A stretch of DNA of 64,000 bases from Dulcicalothrix desertica PCC 7102 (GCF_003991905.1 NZ_RSCL01000003.1:459234-523233), one strand, 5' to 3'. Counted from the stretch's first letter, positions 20,267 through 28,815 are shown. Program-made: numbers and translations. The notes: generated from the letters alone by a model not told the origin.

Positions 20267-20659
20267 TTAATTATGAAATTGTGATGTCTTGCGTATGGAG
20301 GTACGTTCGGCGAGATAGGTAAATACAATAATACCGCATACGTCAGCGATAAGGTCTACAATATCTGCGCTGCGATGCGGTGTAAATTTTTGGATGATTT
20401 CGTCTAGTATACAGAATAAGAATACTATAAACGGCGCCAGGGGTAAGGCAGTACCAAGTATATGAAGTTGTCGTTTGTTTAGGGCAAGATGACTCAAGTA
20501 AGCGGCAATTCCTAGTAAAACAAAGTGTAAAACGGTATCGTAGTAAGGAAACCTTGCTATTTCTGTTGGTATCACCCTCAAGTACGCTGATATGGAGATA
20601 GCCAATAAAATACCTAAGTAGAACCAAAAGGCAATAATCCAAAAACGATGTGACTTCAT
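20267..20659 (-). CDS. VanZ-like family membrane protein
   Basis: Integral membrane protein of 130 residues with about four hydrophobic helices (near 8-28, 42-62, 70-92 and 100-120). The signature runs HFVLLGIAAYL, then DEIIQKFTPHRSADIVDLIADVCG, which corresponds to the D-E-x2-Q-x-F/x-P-x-R-x3-D pattern of the VanZ superfamily. VanZ gives low teicoplanin resistance in enterococci, but most bacterial relatives are of unknown function in envelope biology. Monocistronic on the minus strand; an open frame overlapping it in another phase is a shadow. Confidence 0.85.
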   Translation of the reverse strand: MKSHRFWIIAFWFYLGILLAISISAYLRVIPTEIARFPYYDTVLHFVLLGIAAYLSHLALNKRQLHILGTALPLAPFIVFLFCILDEIIQKFTPHRSADIVDLIADVCGIIVFTYLAERTSIRKTSQFHN

Positions 20660-20750
20660 AAGTTTATTTCAAAGTGATTTATTTATTCTTCACTTTTAAT
20701 AAAGATTTTTATGCGAATTTTGGCGCCAATATAGTAAAGATTAGATAAAT

Positions 20751-21896
20751 TTATTTGAAAACTTTTTTACGCGCTTTATCACGTAACTGTTGTGCAAATA
20801 AATACCCAAAGCCAAGTTCCTCCATTATCAAGATAAATTCCTCATCAGTTCGTAATAAAGCTTTGGCTGTCTGGGAAATATTCCAATTATTTTCGTCAAG
20901 TTTGCCCAGATAGTAGACTCGATTTATTTGTTGTTGGGAAAGGCGATATGTATGTAAATATTCTACCTCTCCATTATCACGTAATATAACTTCACCAATA
21001 TGATTTTCATTATTTACATCTAAAGGTGAATTGACATTTGTCATAAATCGTTGTAACTCAAAACGACCTGCTGTGTATACTGTTTTTGATTTTACTGAGC
21101 GTCCAATTAATCCAGTAGACATTACTTCTTGATGAAATGTTGCCCAGTTAGAACGCATTTTAGCAACAGCACTTCTCAAATCGGCTAAGTTATTAACTTT
21201 CTTATCGTCAATAGACAAGCTCATCTCATAAGTTTTATCATATAATGATGCGTATTGATATATTAACTCGCCATAAAAATCTTCAAGCAAGTTGTAGTGT
21301 AAACAAAGGTAGTCTTCAGGTATAGAGACAACAAACGCTGATGCTAATGCGTCAGCAACATATATTAGTACTCCGACTTGGTTTGGATGAATTTCAAAAA
21401 CACGCAGTGCTTCTTCTAACCCAACTATTGCACGTCCTGAATAGGAATATTCGCTACGGCAACCCAACCCATAAGTAAGTGCATACCTCGAATATTCTTC
21501 CCATGCAATTTTAGGGGCATTAAAATATAACGATAGAAAACCTTCCATTGCCAAATGTAATGGTAGAAACCGTAATGAATTTTTGGTTTCACGTTTTGCC
21601 ATACGTTGCATTACTTGCACATTACGTCCACTTTTACCACTTTTACCATCTTTTTTGATGATATTGGCGCCAATATTTGCCACAGCACTACCATCATCAT
21701 TCCAAGACATGACCATTCCATGAGGTATGTAGGACATATACTGCATATCATCTTCGAGTGAGACAATGCTATATTTAGCATCGTAGTTACGACGTTGTAA
21801 TCGTAAATCTCCACGAATTTTACGACGAATAAGGGGCACAATACGAATACTGCCACAAATTTGAGAAGGGGCAACTTCAAGTCCTTTTAATAACAT
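20751..21896 (-). CDS. Unknown protein paired with TROVE-like vWA protein
   Basis: Protein of 381 residues, soluble, second gene of a two-gene unit (6 bases behind 21903). The N-terminal third is beta-rich, with a basic segment (PLIRRKIRGDLRLQRR) and an aromatic stretch (YMSYIPHGMVMSW). The rest is helical. The last 60 residues contain NWNISQTAKALLRTDEEF, which looks like a small helix-turn-helix. I do not know the family with certainty; the N-terminal pattern reminds me of the ARPP-2 type domains described beside RNA-repair genes, but this is recollection only. Tight coupling to the vWA gene argues that the two products work together. Confidence 0.7.
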   Translation of the reverse strand: MLLKGLEVAPSQICGSIRIVPLIRRKIRGDLRLQRRNYDAKYSIVSLEDDMQYMSYIPHGMVMSWNDDGSAVANIGANIIKKDGKSGKSGRNVQVMQRMAKRETKNSLRFLPLHLAMEGFLSLYFNAPKIAWEEYSRYALTYGLGCRSEYSYSGRAIVGLEEALRVFEIHPNQVGVLIYVADALASAFVVSIPEDYLCLHYNLLEDFYGELIYQYASLYDKTYEMSLSIDDKKVNNLADLRSAVAKMRSNWATFHQEVMSTGLIGRSVKSKTVYTAGRFELQRFMTNVNSPLDVNNENHIGEVILRDNGEVEYLHTYRLSQQQINRVYYLGKLDENNWNISQTAKALLRTDEEFILIMEELGFGYLFAQQLRDKARKKVFK

Positions 21897-21902
21897 AATT
21901 AT

Positions 21903-23321
21903 TTATTGATATATAAATTCTTGTGTTCTTAGTGCTAAATACGCTTCTAGGTCAGATAATGTAGTAGAACCTTGAGCAAATTTAGCAAAGCCTAACATTG
22001 TAGGCATATCTTCAGCATCGCGTAACCCAACTGTAGGAATATAAGGACTAAGGGTACGCAATGAGTAATCTTCGGTACTGAATACTGGGTTACAGTGAAT
22101 TATCGAGGTTTTATGACAACGGTCGAGTTTTTGATATACACGCAATACTTCAGCGGCGCCGTTGGGTGGGTCATTATCGCAACCGTCAGATACTATAATA
22201 ATAGTCTCGGCGCCAGAACCAAGTGCTGCGAGTAATGGTGTTGCTAAGTCGGTTTGTCCATATGGATAAACGAATAATGGGTGTTTTGGTGTAACCGTCC
22301 AAAACGCACGATAGGTTTGTGATGCAGCTTTGAGTAAATAATGTGCAGCAAGTACCACACCTAAAGGACGGCGCCTTTTTTCAGATGAACCAGAGCTAGA
22401 ATAACTACAGTCCAAAACAGCAGCAACTCGTCCTAACTGCATTGGTGCTTTTTTCAAAGCGTTACGAGCAGCAGTTTCCATCGCTTGGTTAAATTTATCA
22501 AAATCTTTGGTACGCGCTTCAAGTGGAAGTGACAGAATATATAAAGCTAACTTGGTCAACGGTAAACGCTCCCAATTTACATTTATATCAACTTCACTAC
22601 GCGATGCGGCGCCTTGATAGCGAAGTTTTTCTGCTGCGGTCATTTTTGGTTGAATGCGCTTGAGAAAAACTTCGCGCTTAATGTTATGCTTGGCAGCAAA
22701 CCCTTCGGCAATGGTAAAAGGTAACTCATATACTGCCTCAGTACTATAATGCGCTTTACGGAATTGTTCAAATAATTTTGTACTAAAAGCTTTTTGTTCG
22801 TGAAAATTAAACAAAAACTTAGGAAGCTCACTAGATAGCTTTAAATGAGCATGTGATATAGCAGCTTTAACTTTAGTACGATACTTGATAGCATCAAAAT
22901 TTATATCTCGACGCATAGCTATATAATCGCGTGCAATGGCTCTAGCGCGACGATTATTTACTCGTAGTCGCTGTAACTCTTGTAATACACCCCAACCACG
23001 CTGAGGTGGTAGCTGATTTAGGGCAGATGTAATTAAGGCAGATTCTTCAGTACGATACTGAGGTAGCGTATCACGTCCTGTAGCTAAAAGCTTAATAATA
23101 ATTTGCGCTTGATTAAAGTGGTTAATACCAGCAGCTAAAGTGCGAGCATAAAGTAAACGATAATTACCTAATATATAATCATGTAAAAAATTAATAGATA
23201 CTTTTTGCCCGTAAGCATTATCATAAAATTCACGCTGACCACTACAAGAAAAGCAAGCGTTAATAAACATTACCAAATCTTCCTGCGCTACTTGCTGCGC
23301 GCGAGTTTGTAAATTTATCAT
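21903..23321 (-). CDS. TROVE/Ro60-like protein with C-terminal von Willebrand A domain
   Basis: Protein of 472 residues. Residues 1-290 are helical repeats, with an aromatic/basic block YELPFTIAEGFAAKHNIKRE near 210-230. Residues about 305-450 form a vWA domain with an apparently complete metal site: DCSYS near 310, the Thr in GQTDLATP, and the Asp in VSDGCDN. A helical HEAT-like ring followed by vWA is the architecture of Ro60/Rsr, the ring protein that binds Y RNA and misfolded RNA, but sequence similarity to classical TROVE proteins is weak by eye. It heads an operon with 20751. A structured inverted repeat lies 80-200 bases upstream of the start and could be an associated RNA. RNA binding is inference. 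Confidence 0.7.
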   Translation of the reverse strand: MINLQTRAQQVAQEDLVMFINACFSCSGQREFYDNAYGQKVSINFLHDYILGNYRLLYARTLAAGINHFNQAQIIIKLLATGRDTLPQYRTEESALITSALNQLPPQRGWGVLQELQRLRVNNRRARAIARDYIAMRRDINFDAIKYRTKVKAAISHAHLKLSSELPKFLFNFHEQKAFSTKLFEQFRKAHYSTEAVYELPFTIAEGFAAKHNIKREVFLKRIQPKMTAAEKLRYQGAASRSEVDINVNWERLPLTKLALYILSLPLEARTKDFDKFNQAMETAARNALKKAPMQLGRVAAVLDCSYSSSGSSEKRRRPLGVVLAAHYLLKAASQTYRAFWTVTPKHPLFVYPYGQTDLATPLLAALGSGAETIIIVSDGCDNDPPNGAAEVLRVYQKLDRCHKTSIIHCNPVFSTEDYSLRTLSPYIPTVGLRDAEDMPTMLGFAKFAQGSTTLSDLEAYLALRTQEFIYQ

Positions 23322-23325
23322 ATAT

Positions 23326-23391
23326 GAAACCTGGTTTCTTTGTCGATAAACTGTAATGTAAACAATGATTGGGAGTAGAAACCAGGTTTCT
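23326..23391. repeat. Pair of 'gaaacc(a/t)ggtttct' palindromes
   Basis: Two palindromic units (23326-23339 and 23377-23391) 37 bases apart, upstream of the vWA operon. Relatives with the same arms occur at 29304-29321, 29976-30040, 53997-54062 and 58093-58105. Confidence 0.75.
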
Positions 23392-23401
23392 AGGGAAAGC
23401 A

Positions 23402-23519
23402 GTTCGGGGAATGTCGGTACGACTTTGTATGACAGTTTAACAAACGGGTACGGAAGTCATGCCATAGTCCCGCAAACCACCTTCTTGCATATAGAGTACC
23501 CAAATAGTATTCCCCGAAG
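23402..23519 (-). other. Structured inverted repeat upstream of the vWA operon (ncRNA or gene remnant)
   Basis: TTCGGGGAAT near 23403 pairs perfectly with ATTCCCCGAA near 23509, closing about 100 bases. Inside, further complementary pairs occur: GGGTAC with GTACCC, and GACT...ATGAC with GTCAT...AGTC. Together they would fold into a branched RNA with a possible pseudoknot. Its place upstream of a TROVE-like gene recalls bacterial Y RNAs beside rsr. Against this, the minus strand also has a short protein-like frame that ends in GLRDYGMTSVPVC and a stop at about 23440, so it may instead be a gene or repeat remnant. Confidence 0.4.
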
Positions 23520-23633
23520 CTAATTTGAAGAAAAATGATGAGTTAGCTTGTAAATATTAGGGTTTCAGAGTTGGGGGAAGTTATGTGTCTTAGGGGAGTG
23601 CCCTAGGTTTTGTTGTTATGTGGCGCCTATCGT

Positions 23634-23955
23634 TTACTCTGATGGTTGGGATGCTTGTATTTGTTGGATTTGCTCTACTGTCAAACCAGTGGCTTTTGCT
23701 ACCAAGTCAATAGAAACTCCCTCTTTAAGTAAGTTGACAACAATTTGCCGCGTTTTTTGTTCGGCGCCTTCTTCTAAAATAGACTGGTAAATAACTGACT
23801 CGCGCATAACATCTCTCCTGAGTACATTTTGAACGACTGCTTCATCTAATATTAACCCAGCCAGAATAGCTGCGGATGCTGTAACGTTGTCCTGTATTTT
23901 TTTATTGCTAATGCTGTTTATTTTGGCTGCAACCTCCTGTAATGTGCTGTTTTTA
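23634..23955 (-). pseudogene. C-terminal remnant of an Rpn-family nuclease/transposase gene
   Basis: The minus strand from about 23955 to the TAA at 23634-23636 encodes a typical Rpn (recombination-promoting nuclease, PD-(D/E)XK) tail. It has AAILAGLILDEA, then VLRRDVMRESVIYQ, then a Gln/Lys-rich helix and a final EGVSIDLVAKATGLTVEQIQ segment. There is no start codon and the catalytic N-terminal 200 or so residues are gone; upstream the frame runs into AT-rich DNA and a stop. It is a truncated relic. Confidence 0.75.
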
Positions 23956-24030
23956 TTACTAGTATTGCTTAAAAAAAATATTATTTAATTATTAAGCTGA
24001 TTATTTTGATAAATAAAATCATTATTAGCA

Positions 24031-24126
24031 GCGGATACGAAGGATGTAACGGATAGGTTTTATTAAATAATAAATTTGATTTGAAACCAACAATTCATTC
24101 GTTACATCCGTTTACCATCCGTTGCC
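24031..24126. repeat. Inverted repeat 'ggatgtaacggat ... atccgttgcc'
   Basis: Arms containing ATGTAACGGAT and CGTTACATCCG face each other around an AT-rich centre. Similar units lie at 27954-28030 and 62338-62366. It ends right at the stop codon of the 24130 gene. Confidence 0.7.
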
Positions 24127-24129
24127 AAC

Positions 24130-24393
24130 TTATCCTGCTTCTAAATTAGCTTGTTCAACTAACCAAGGGTCAACAGGTTGTCCGTCTTTGCGCTGGAACT
24201 CAATTTCTACTACCATCACAGACTTAGAACCAGGAGGCGCCGGCTTTTGTTTAAAAGTAATATCATAATCATTTGGTTCATGTCCATGTTCTTTCAACCA
24301 GTCATGCACTTTTGTGGTTGCAAAGAATGATTGCCCTTGCTCGAACATGCGGGTAATCTGTAATTGTAACGAGAATGGATTTAAACGTCCCAT
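24130..24393 (-). CDS. Small conserved-looking hypothetical protein, 87 aa
   Basis: Acidic/basic soluble protein with no signal peptide or membrane helix. The N-terminal half (NPFSLQLQITRMFEQGQSFF) looks helical and the middle holds a beta-hairpin pattern (MVVEIEFQRK). Codon use and length look genuine. I recall no domain for it. It stands alone, with a stem-loop repeat on its 3' side and 166 bases separating it from the HtrA-type gene, so cotranscription with that gene is possible but not shown. Confidence 0.65.
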   Translation of the reverse strand: MGRLNPFSLQLQITRMFEQGQSFFATTKVHDWLKEHGHEPNDYDITFKQKPAPPGSKSVMVVEIEFQRKDGQPVDPWLVEQANLEAG

Positions 24394-24486
24394 GCTTTTC
24401 TACCTAGTGTAAGTTCCAGCTATTATTCTTATGTTATCTCTGAGACTAGATATAAATGGATTATTAATTATTGTTTAGACAATAAA

Positions 24487-24516
24487 TGCAGAGACGTTAT
24501 GTGTAACGTCTCTGCA
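24487..24516. repeat. Stem-loop repeat 'tgcagagacgtta ... taacgtctctgca'
   Basis: Long-armed member of the family at 301-330, placed about 45 bases behind the protease stop codon; a plausible terminator without a T tract. Confidence 0.75.
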
Positions 24517-24559
24517 AGGGAAGCACTAAAGTGCTTATTACGATGGTGTTTTGTGTGTG

Positions 24560-25666
24560 TTAGGTGAGAGTGGGTGATTCTTCGGGGATGATTTCTAGGA
24601 CTAGTTTTTGGTTTTGACGTAAGATGGTGACATATTGTCGGGCGCCTACTCGTTCGTGAGTTAGAAATTTATGTAGTTCGTCAACGCTTGCTATGGGTTG
24701 GCTGTTAAATCCTACTATTACGTCTCCTTCTCTTAGTCCTGCTTTTTGTGCTGGGCTTTTGGTTTCGGTTGATATGATTAATATGCCTCGTTCTTTGTTA
24801 AGTTCATGGTATAAAACGAGGCGCCTTGGTAATTCTACGTTTTGTCCTCCTATACCTATGTAACCACGTCGAACTTTTCCGTCTTTGAGTAGTGATGGAA
24901 TGATTAGTTTTGCTGTGTTTATTGGTACGGCAAAGCATAGTCCTTGGGCAGATAATATTACTGCTGTGTTTATTCCTATTACTTCTCCGTGGGATGTCAC
25001 AAGTGGACCACCTGAGTTGCCTGGGTTCAGTGCTGCGTCGGTTTGTATCATGTTATCTATTAACCGACCTGAACGACTTCTGAATGAACGTCCGGTTGCA
25101 CTAATTACACCACTGGTAACTGTAGCTTGGAAACCGTAGGGATTACCAATTGCGATTGCGAGTTGACCAACTTGGAGTGTTTCGGAGTCACCTAAACGTG
25201 CCGAAATTAAGTTGGGTGCATTAATTCTTATAACTGCTAGGTCTGTGTCTGGGTCATCTCCTATTAATTGGGCGCCTATTCTACGACCATCTGATAGTGT
25301 AACCTCAATTTTGGTGGCGCCGTTAACAACGTGAGAGTTGGTAAGAATATATCCATCAGGTGTGAAGATAAACCCAGAACCGTTACCTTGTACTTCCTGA
25401 GTTTGTAGAGAATTTCGGTTACGTCCTGTTACTTGCCGTTGCACATCAATGTTGACAACTGTGGGACTTACCTTTTGTACAACGCTAATTACAGCCTGCG
25501 AATATGCATCAAGTAGCTGCTCCGAGGCTTTTGACATACTTTGCCCAACTCCACTGTCGCGCGCGAAATAATCATTTGACACTTGTTGCAGATTTCCTCT
25601 CATGTCTGCCTCTCCTATCGTGGCACAGTGATTGATTGAGTTTTTGTTCACTTGACACTTTTTCAA
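24560..25666 (-). CDS. HtrA/Deg-type serine protease with PDZ domain
   Basis: Trypsin-like S1C protease followed by one PDZ domain. The catalytic triad is visible as His112 (TNSHVV), Asp142 (DTDLAVI) and Ser218 (NPGNSGGPL). PDZ covers about 265-360 (GYIGIGGQ to the C terminus) and would bind exposed C termini of substrates. The family degrades or refolds damaged proteins. There is no signal peptide or transmembrane anchor, so this copy should be cytoplasmic, unlike HhoA/HhoB/HtrA. The start may be Met22 at 25603, because a strong Shine-Dalgarno sequence (ggagag) sits 8 bases before it, giving 347 residues. Monocistronic. Confidence 0.9.
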   Translation of the reverse strand: MKKCQVNKNSINHCATIGEADMRGNLQQVSNDYFARDSGVGQSMSKASEQLLDAYSQAVISVVQKVSPTVVNIDVQRQVTGRNRNSLQTQEVQGNGSGFIFTPDGYILTNSHVVNGATKIEVTLSDGRRIGAQLIGDDPDTDLAVIRINAPNLISARLGDSETLQVGQLAIAIGNPYGFQATVTSGVISATGRSFRSRSGRLIDNMIQTDAALNPGNSGGPLVTSHGEVIGINTAVILSAQGLCFAVPINTAKLIIPSLLKDGKVRRGYIGIGGQNVELPRRLVLYHELNKERGILIISTETKSPAQKAGLREGDVIVGFNSQPIASVDELHKFLTHERVGARQYVTILRQNQKLVLEIIPEESPTLT

Positions 25667-25859
25667 TTATCGATAATGTATCAAGAATATCAAAGACGGA
25701 GTGAACATAGATACTATCGCATGTGTTCAATTAATTGAGGGGGGTTATTACGTCAATATATATACAACGAACCGAACCTAAGTTAGATGCGTTTTAACTT
25801 TAAAATTATTTCTAATGGTACAAGACTTTATATGTTTAATAATGGAGTATTAATTTATT

Positions 25860-26255
25860 ATGGATATTACTAAAAAACTAGAAATTCTTAATCGTATCCG
25901 CAAATTCAGCCGTCTGATGGATACTGCTTTTGGCATTCCCGGTACTAAGTTTCGCTTTGGTTTAGACCCTATTATTGGTTTAGTTCCTGGACTGGGTGAT
26001 TTGATAAGTACTATTATTTCTGCTTATATTATATATTTAGCTATGCAGTTTAATCTTCCTCAAGATATGCTGGGTAAGATGATTTTTAATGTTGGTTTAG
26101 AATCTGTCATTGGTAGTGTTCCTTTTTTCGGTGATTTATTTGACGCTTTTTATAAATCTAATATCCGGAATTTAGAAATTTTAGAGCAGCATTTAAATCA
26201 AGTTGACCCACAGTTAGAAAAAGTTGAGTTTAAGGGATTTCAAAGAGTAGTGTAA
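25860..26255 (+). CDS. DUF4112 domain protein
   Basis: Protein of 131 residues with the DUF4112 pattern: LDPIIGLVPGLGDLIS near residues 38-53, a hydrophobic helix, and SVIGSVPFFGDLFDAFYKSN near 80-100. The two G-x-x-P-x-x-G-D loops are the hallmark. Hydrophobic helices between them suggest a membrane-associated protein of unknown function. A Shine-Dalgarno sequence (ggag) is 11 bases before the ATG. It converges on the polyphosphate glucokinase gene across an inverted pair of stem-loop repeats. Confidence 0.9.
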   Translation: MDITKKLEILNRIRKFSRLMDTAFGIPGTKFRFGLDPIIGLVPGLGDLISTIISAYIIYLAMQFNLPQDMLGKMIFNVGLESVIGSVPFFGDLFDAFYKSNIRNLEILEQHLNQVDPQLEKVEFKGFQRVV

Positions 26256-26283
26256 CTATAATTTAACAAATTACTCTCTCTCT

Positions 26284-26359
26284 CTTGTGGAGCGGGCATC
26301 CCTGCCCGCCCCTAATATACAACTAGATGAAGAACGGGCAAGGATGCCCATTCCACAAG
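26284..26359. terminator. Inverted pair of stem-loop repeats, probable bidirectional terminator
   Basis: Two 'gggcatcc.tgccc' hairpins (26284-26311 and 26332-26359) face each other, with outer arms CTTGTGGA and TCCACAAG, between convergent genes. They can fold separately or as one long hairpin. No T tract is present, so the terminator role is inferred from position. Confidence 0.5.
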
Positions 26360-26367
26360 ATAAAGAG

Positions 26368-27075
26368 TTAATATTTCCAAAGGTTTATGCCACCTAGTAA
26401 ACCATTAAGGTTGGAGATGATTTTGATGTTCTCCGCTAGTTTAATTTTGACTAGTTTAGCTTCTCCACCACCTATATATAGATAATCATAGTTAAATAAA
26501 TGTTGTAGTGAGGCTATTGCTTTTTCTAGTCTTTCATTCCATTTTGATTCCCCGACTTTTTCTAGCGCTGCTCTTCCAAGTTGCTCTTCATAGGTTTCTC
26601 GTTTTCGGAAGCGATGGTGTCCCATTTCTAAGTTGGGTACTAATTTACCATCTAAAAATAATGCCGACCCAAATCCGGTTCCTAGGGTAATTACTAATTC
26701 TACTCCTTTACCCGCAATGGCGCCTAATCCCTGCATATCAGCGTCGTTTATAACTCGTGCAGGTTTTTGAAATTGCTTTGATAATGCGGTTCCTAAATCA
26801 TATCCTACCCAGTCAGGATGTAAGTTAACGGCTGTTTCTGTTACTCCAGCACGCACTACACCTGGAAACCCCGCAGAAGTTCTATCGAACTCTCCAACTG
26901 AAGTTACTAGCTGGGCTATTGTATTCATTACTGCTTCGGGTGTTGGAGGTTGCGGAGTGTCTAAACGTACACGTTCGGTTAAAGGGTTGCCAGTTTCATC
27001 TAATACCATTACTTTGATACCACTTCCACCAATATCTATTGATAAAGTGCGAGTAGATGCATTTGTGTCAGTCAT
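26368..27075 (-). CDS. ppgK: Polyphosphate glucokinase (ROK family)
   Basis: Phosphorylates glucose using polyphosphate and/or ATP, feeding glycolysis and the oxidative pentose phosphate route. The 235 residues contain the ROK phosphate motif DIGGSGIKV near residue 14, the sugar-binding region with AGFPGVV and NDADMQGLGA, and the second phosphate motif TLGTGFGSALF. The segment EMGHHRFRKRETYEEQLG resembles the family block that in polyphosphate-using members binds the polyanion. Length agrees with PPGK. A Shine-Dalgarno sequence (aggag) lies upstream of the ATG. The gene is divergent from the creatininase-family gene, with 86 bases between starts. Confidence 0.88.
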   Translation of the reverse strand: MTDTNASTRTLSIDIGGSGIKVMVLDETGNPLTERVRLDTPQPPTPEAVMNTIAQLVTSVGEFDRTSAGFPGVVRAGVTETAVNLHPDWVGYDLGTALSKQFQKPARVINDADMQGLGAIAGKGVELVITLGTGFGSALFLDGKLVPNLEMGHHRFRKRETYEEQLGRAALEKVGESKWNERLEKAIASLQHLFNYDYLYIGGGEAKLVKIKLAENIKIISNLNGLLGGINLWKY

Positions 27076-27161
27076 TTAAATTTGTTCTCCTTCTGTACTA
27101 TGTTATTAAATTTGGCAAACCCAAGTAAAATTTGAGTTAAGGATTACATATATATACCCCT

Positions 27162-27965
27162 ATGCATAGTTTTATCCCTCCTGAGCGTTTTTTTGCGTAT
27201 TTAACCTGGACAGATATTGATTCGATGCCCGATAAAGAAAATGTGGTAATCATTCAACCTGTGGGAGCTATTGAACAACATGGTCCACATCTACCATTAA
27301 TAGTGGATGCTGCAATTGGTATGGGGGTATTAGGAAAAGCGCTGGAAAAACTTGACTCTAGCGTTCCTGCTTATGCAATGCCATCCCTCTACTATGGTAA
27401 ATCGAATGAGCATTGGCATTTCCCTGGAACTATTACTTTAAGTACAGAAACGCTCTCTGCTACACTAATGGAAGTCGGAGATAGCTTATACCGCGCAGGA
27501 TTTAGAAAATTAGTACTCATGAATTCGCATGGTGGACAACCACAAGTGATGCAAATGGTAGCGCGAGATTTACACGTAAAATATAGTGATTTTATAGTAT
27601 TCCCATTATTTACATGGCGTGTGCCACATATTTCTAAAGAACTAGTAACACCCAAAGAAGCGCAGCTAGGAATGCACGCAGGAGATTTAGAGACGAGTAT
27701 AATTTTAGCACTTTTACCCGAACAAGTAAAAATGGAGCGTGCAGTTACCGAATATCCACCCGAACAACCAGAAGGCAGCTTACTTTCACCAGAAGGTAAA
27801 CTACCTTTCGCATGGACAACACGCGACTTAAGTAAAAGTGGTGTAATAGGAGATGCAACGACAGCAACTAAAGAAAAAGGTATAAAAATTCTCGAATCTG
27901 TATCTGATGGTTGGGTGACAGCACTCAAAGATATTTATAGCTTTCGTCAACCTGGCAACGGATGA
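27162..27965 (+). CDS. Creatininase family protein (creatinine amidohydrolase-like)
   Basis: Metal-dependent amidohydrolase fold of 267 residues. Conserved blocks are GAIEQHGPHLPL near residue 36, D-A-A-I-G, YYGKSNEHWHFPGT, NSHGGQP and HAGDLETS, which supply the Glu, His and Asp metal ligands of the family. Members cleave cyclic amides (creatinine) or act in cofactor biosynthesis such as MftE; the substrate here cannot be told. The last codons (Gly-Asn-Gly-stop) lie inside an inverted repeat shared with the convergent hydrolase gene. Confidence 0.88.
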   Translation: MHSFIPPERFFAYLTWTDIDSMPDKENVVIIQPVGAIEQHGPHLPLIVDAAIGMGVLGKALEKLDSSVPAYAMPSLYYGKSNEHWHFPGTITLSTETLSATLMEVGDSLYRAGFRKLVLMNSHGGQPQVMQMVARDLHVKYSDFIVFPLFTWRVPHISKELVTPKEAQLGMHAGDLETSIILALLPEQVKMERAVTEYPPEQPEGSLLSPEGKLPFAWTTRDLSKSGVIGDATTATKEKGIKILESVSDGWVTALKDIYSFRQPGNG

Positions 27966-28030
27966 CTCTAGGATGTAGCGGATAGGTGATTTTAAATAAC
28001 TCATCCGTTACATCCGTTTTATCCGTTGCC
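27954..28030. repeat. Inverted repeat joining two convergent genes
   Basis: Arms GGCAACGGAT and ATCCGTTGCC, with inner ATGTAGCGGAT and GTTACATCCG, enclose the 53 bases between the creatininase and dienelactone hydrolase genes. Both stop codons sit inside the arms, so both proteins end in Gly-Asn-Gly. It may fold as a bidirectional terminator. Confidence 0.75.
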
Positions 28031-28762
28031 AAATATACGCTTTAAAAATGTAATAACTTCAAACCAAGCGAGTGTTGACTGCTCCGAATCATACCTGTAT
28101 CCATCATCACGCATAAACGTATGTTCAGCGTCATACAACAAAACTTTATGCTGTATACCAGCATTAAAAAGCGATTTTATAATTGTTTGACGGTCATTTT
28201 CAGGAATATGTGGGTCTTGTGCCCCAAAAACTACCAACATTTCACCTCTAATTTCATTACACCGCTCAATACTATCTGCTACAGTCGCACCCAACTTTCC
28301 ACTCGGAATGCCCGTAGGATAACAACATACAGTCGCTTTAACTTCACTTTGAAAAGCCGCTCTAAAAGCAAGGTGTCCTCCTATACAAAAACCAAAGGCG
28401 CCTATTTTCTCAAAATTTACAGAAGCATCGCTTTTAATAAATTCCAAAACAGCCTTACAGTCAGCATCATATTCAGAAATAGCAGTGCGACGCGCATCAT
28501 CATTTCCTCGCATTCTGCCAATATCATCGGGTTCAATAACTTGACCAACAGGTTCAACACGATGGAAAATTTCCGGCGCCGCTACAACATACCCAAACCC
28601 TGCTAAATAATTGACAGCCCGTAACATGGCGCCGCCCAATTGATAAATATCACTATAAAAAATAATACCAGGGTATCGACCTGGTGGTTTCGGAGTAGCG
28701 ACATAAACACGCATCAAACTATCGTCAACTCGTAACTCAACATTGCGCTTAGTTATTTGCAT
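28019..28762 (-). CDS. Dienelactone hydrolase family protein
   Basis: Alpha/beta hydrolase of about 247 residues. The nucleophile is the Cys of GFCIGGH, the acid is the Asp in FGAQDPH and the His is in YDAEHTFM, the Cys-Asp-His arrangement of dienelactone hydrolases. These enzymes open lactone rings; in cyanobacteria the natural substrate is generally unknown. The frame is open to 28801, but I place the start at the ATG at 28762, which has a ggag Shine-Dalgarno sequence 7-10 bases upstream. The extra 13 codons are only the repeat 'gtaggttgggt'. Its final codons lie in the inverted repeat shared with the creatininase gene. Confidence 0.88.
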   Translation of the reverse strand: MQITKRNVELRVDDSLMRVYVATPKPPGRYPGIIFYSDIYQLGGAMLRAVNYLAGFGYVVAAPEIFHRVEPVGQVIEPDDIGRMRGNDDARRTAISEYDADCKAVLEFIKSDASVNFEKIGAFGFCIGGHLAFRAAFQSEVKATVCCYPTGIPSGKLGATVADSIERCNEIRGEMLVVFGAQDPHIPENDRQTIIKSLFNAGIQHKVLLYDAEHTFMRDDGYRYDSEQSTLAWFEVITFLKRIFGNG

Positions 28763-28815
28763 TATTTTTCTCCACGTAGGTTGGGTGCTAACCCAACCCA
28801 ATATTCAACTAAATT

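Noticed and set aside
27392-27928. 178-codon frame antisense to the creatininase gene
   Set aside because: Shadow; the plus-strand gene has full family motifs.
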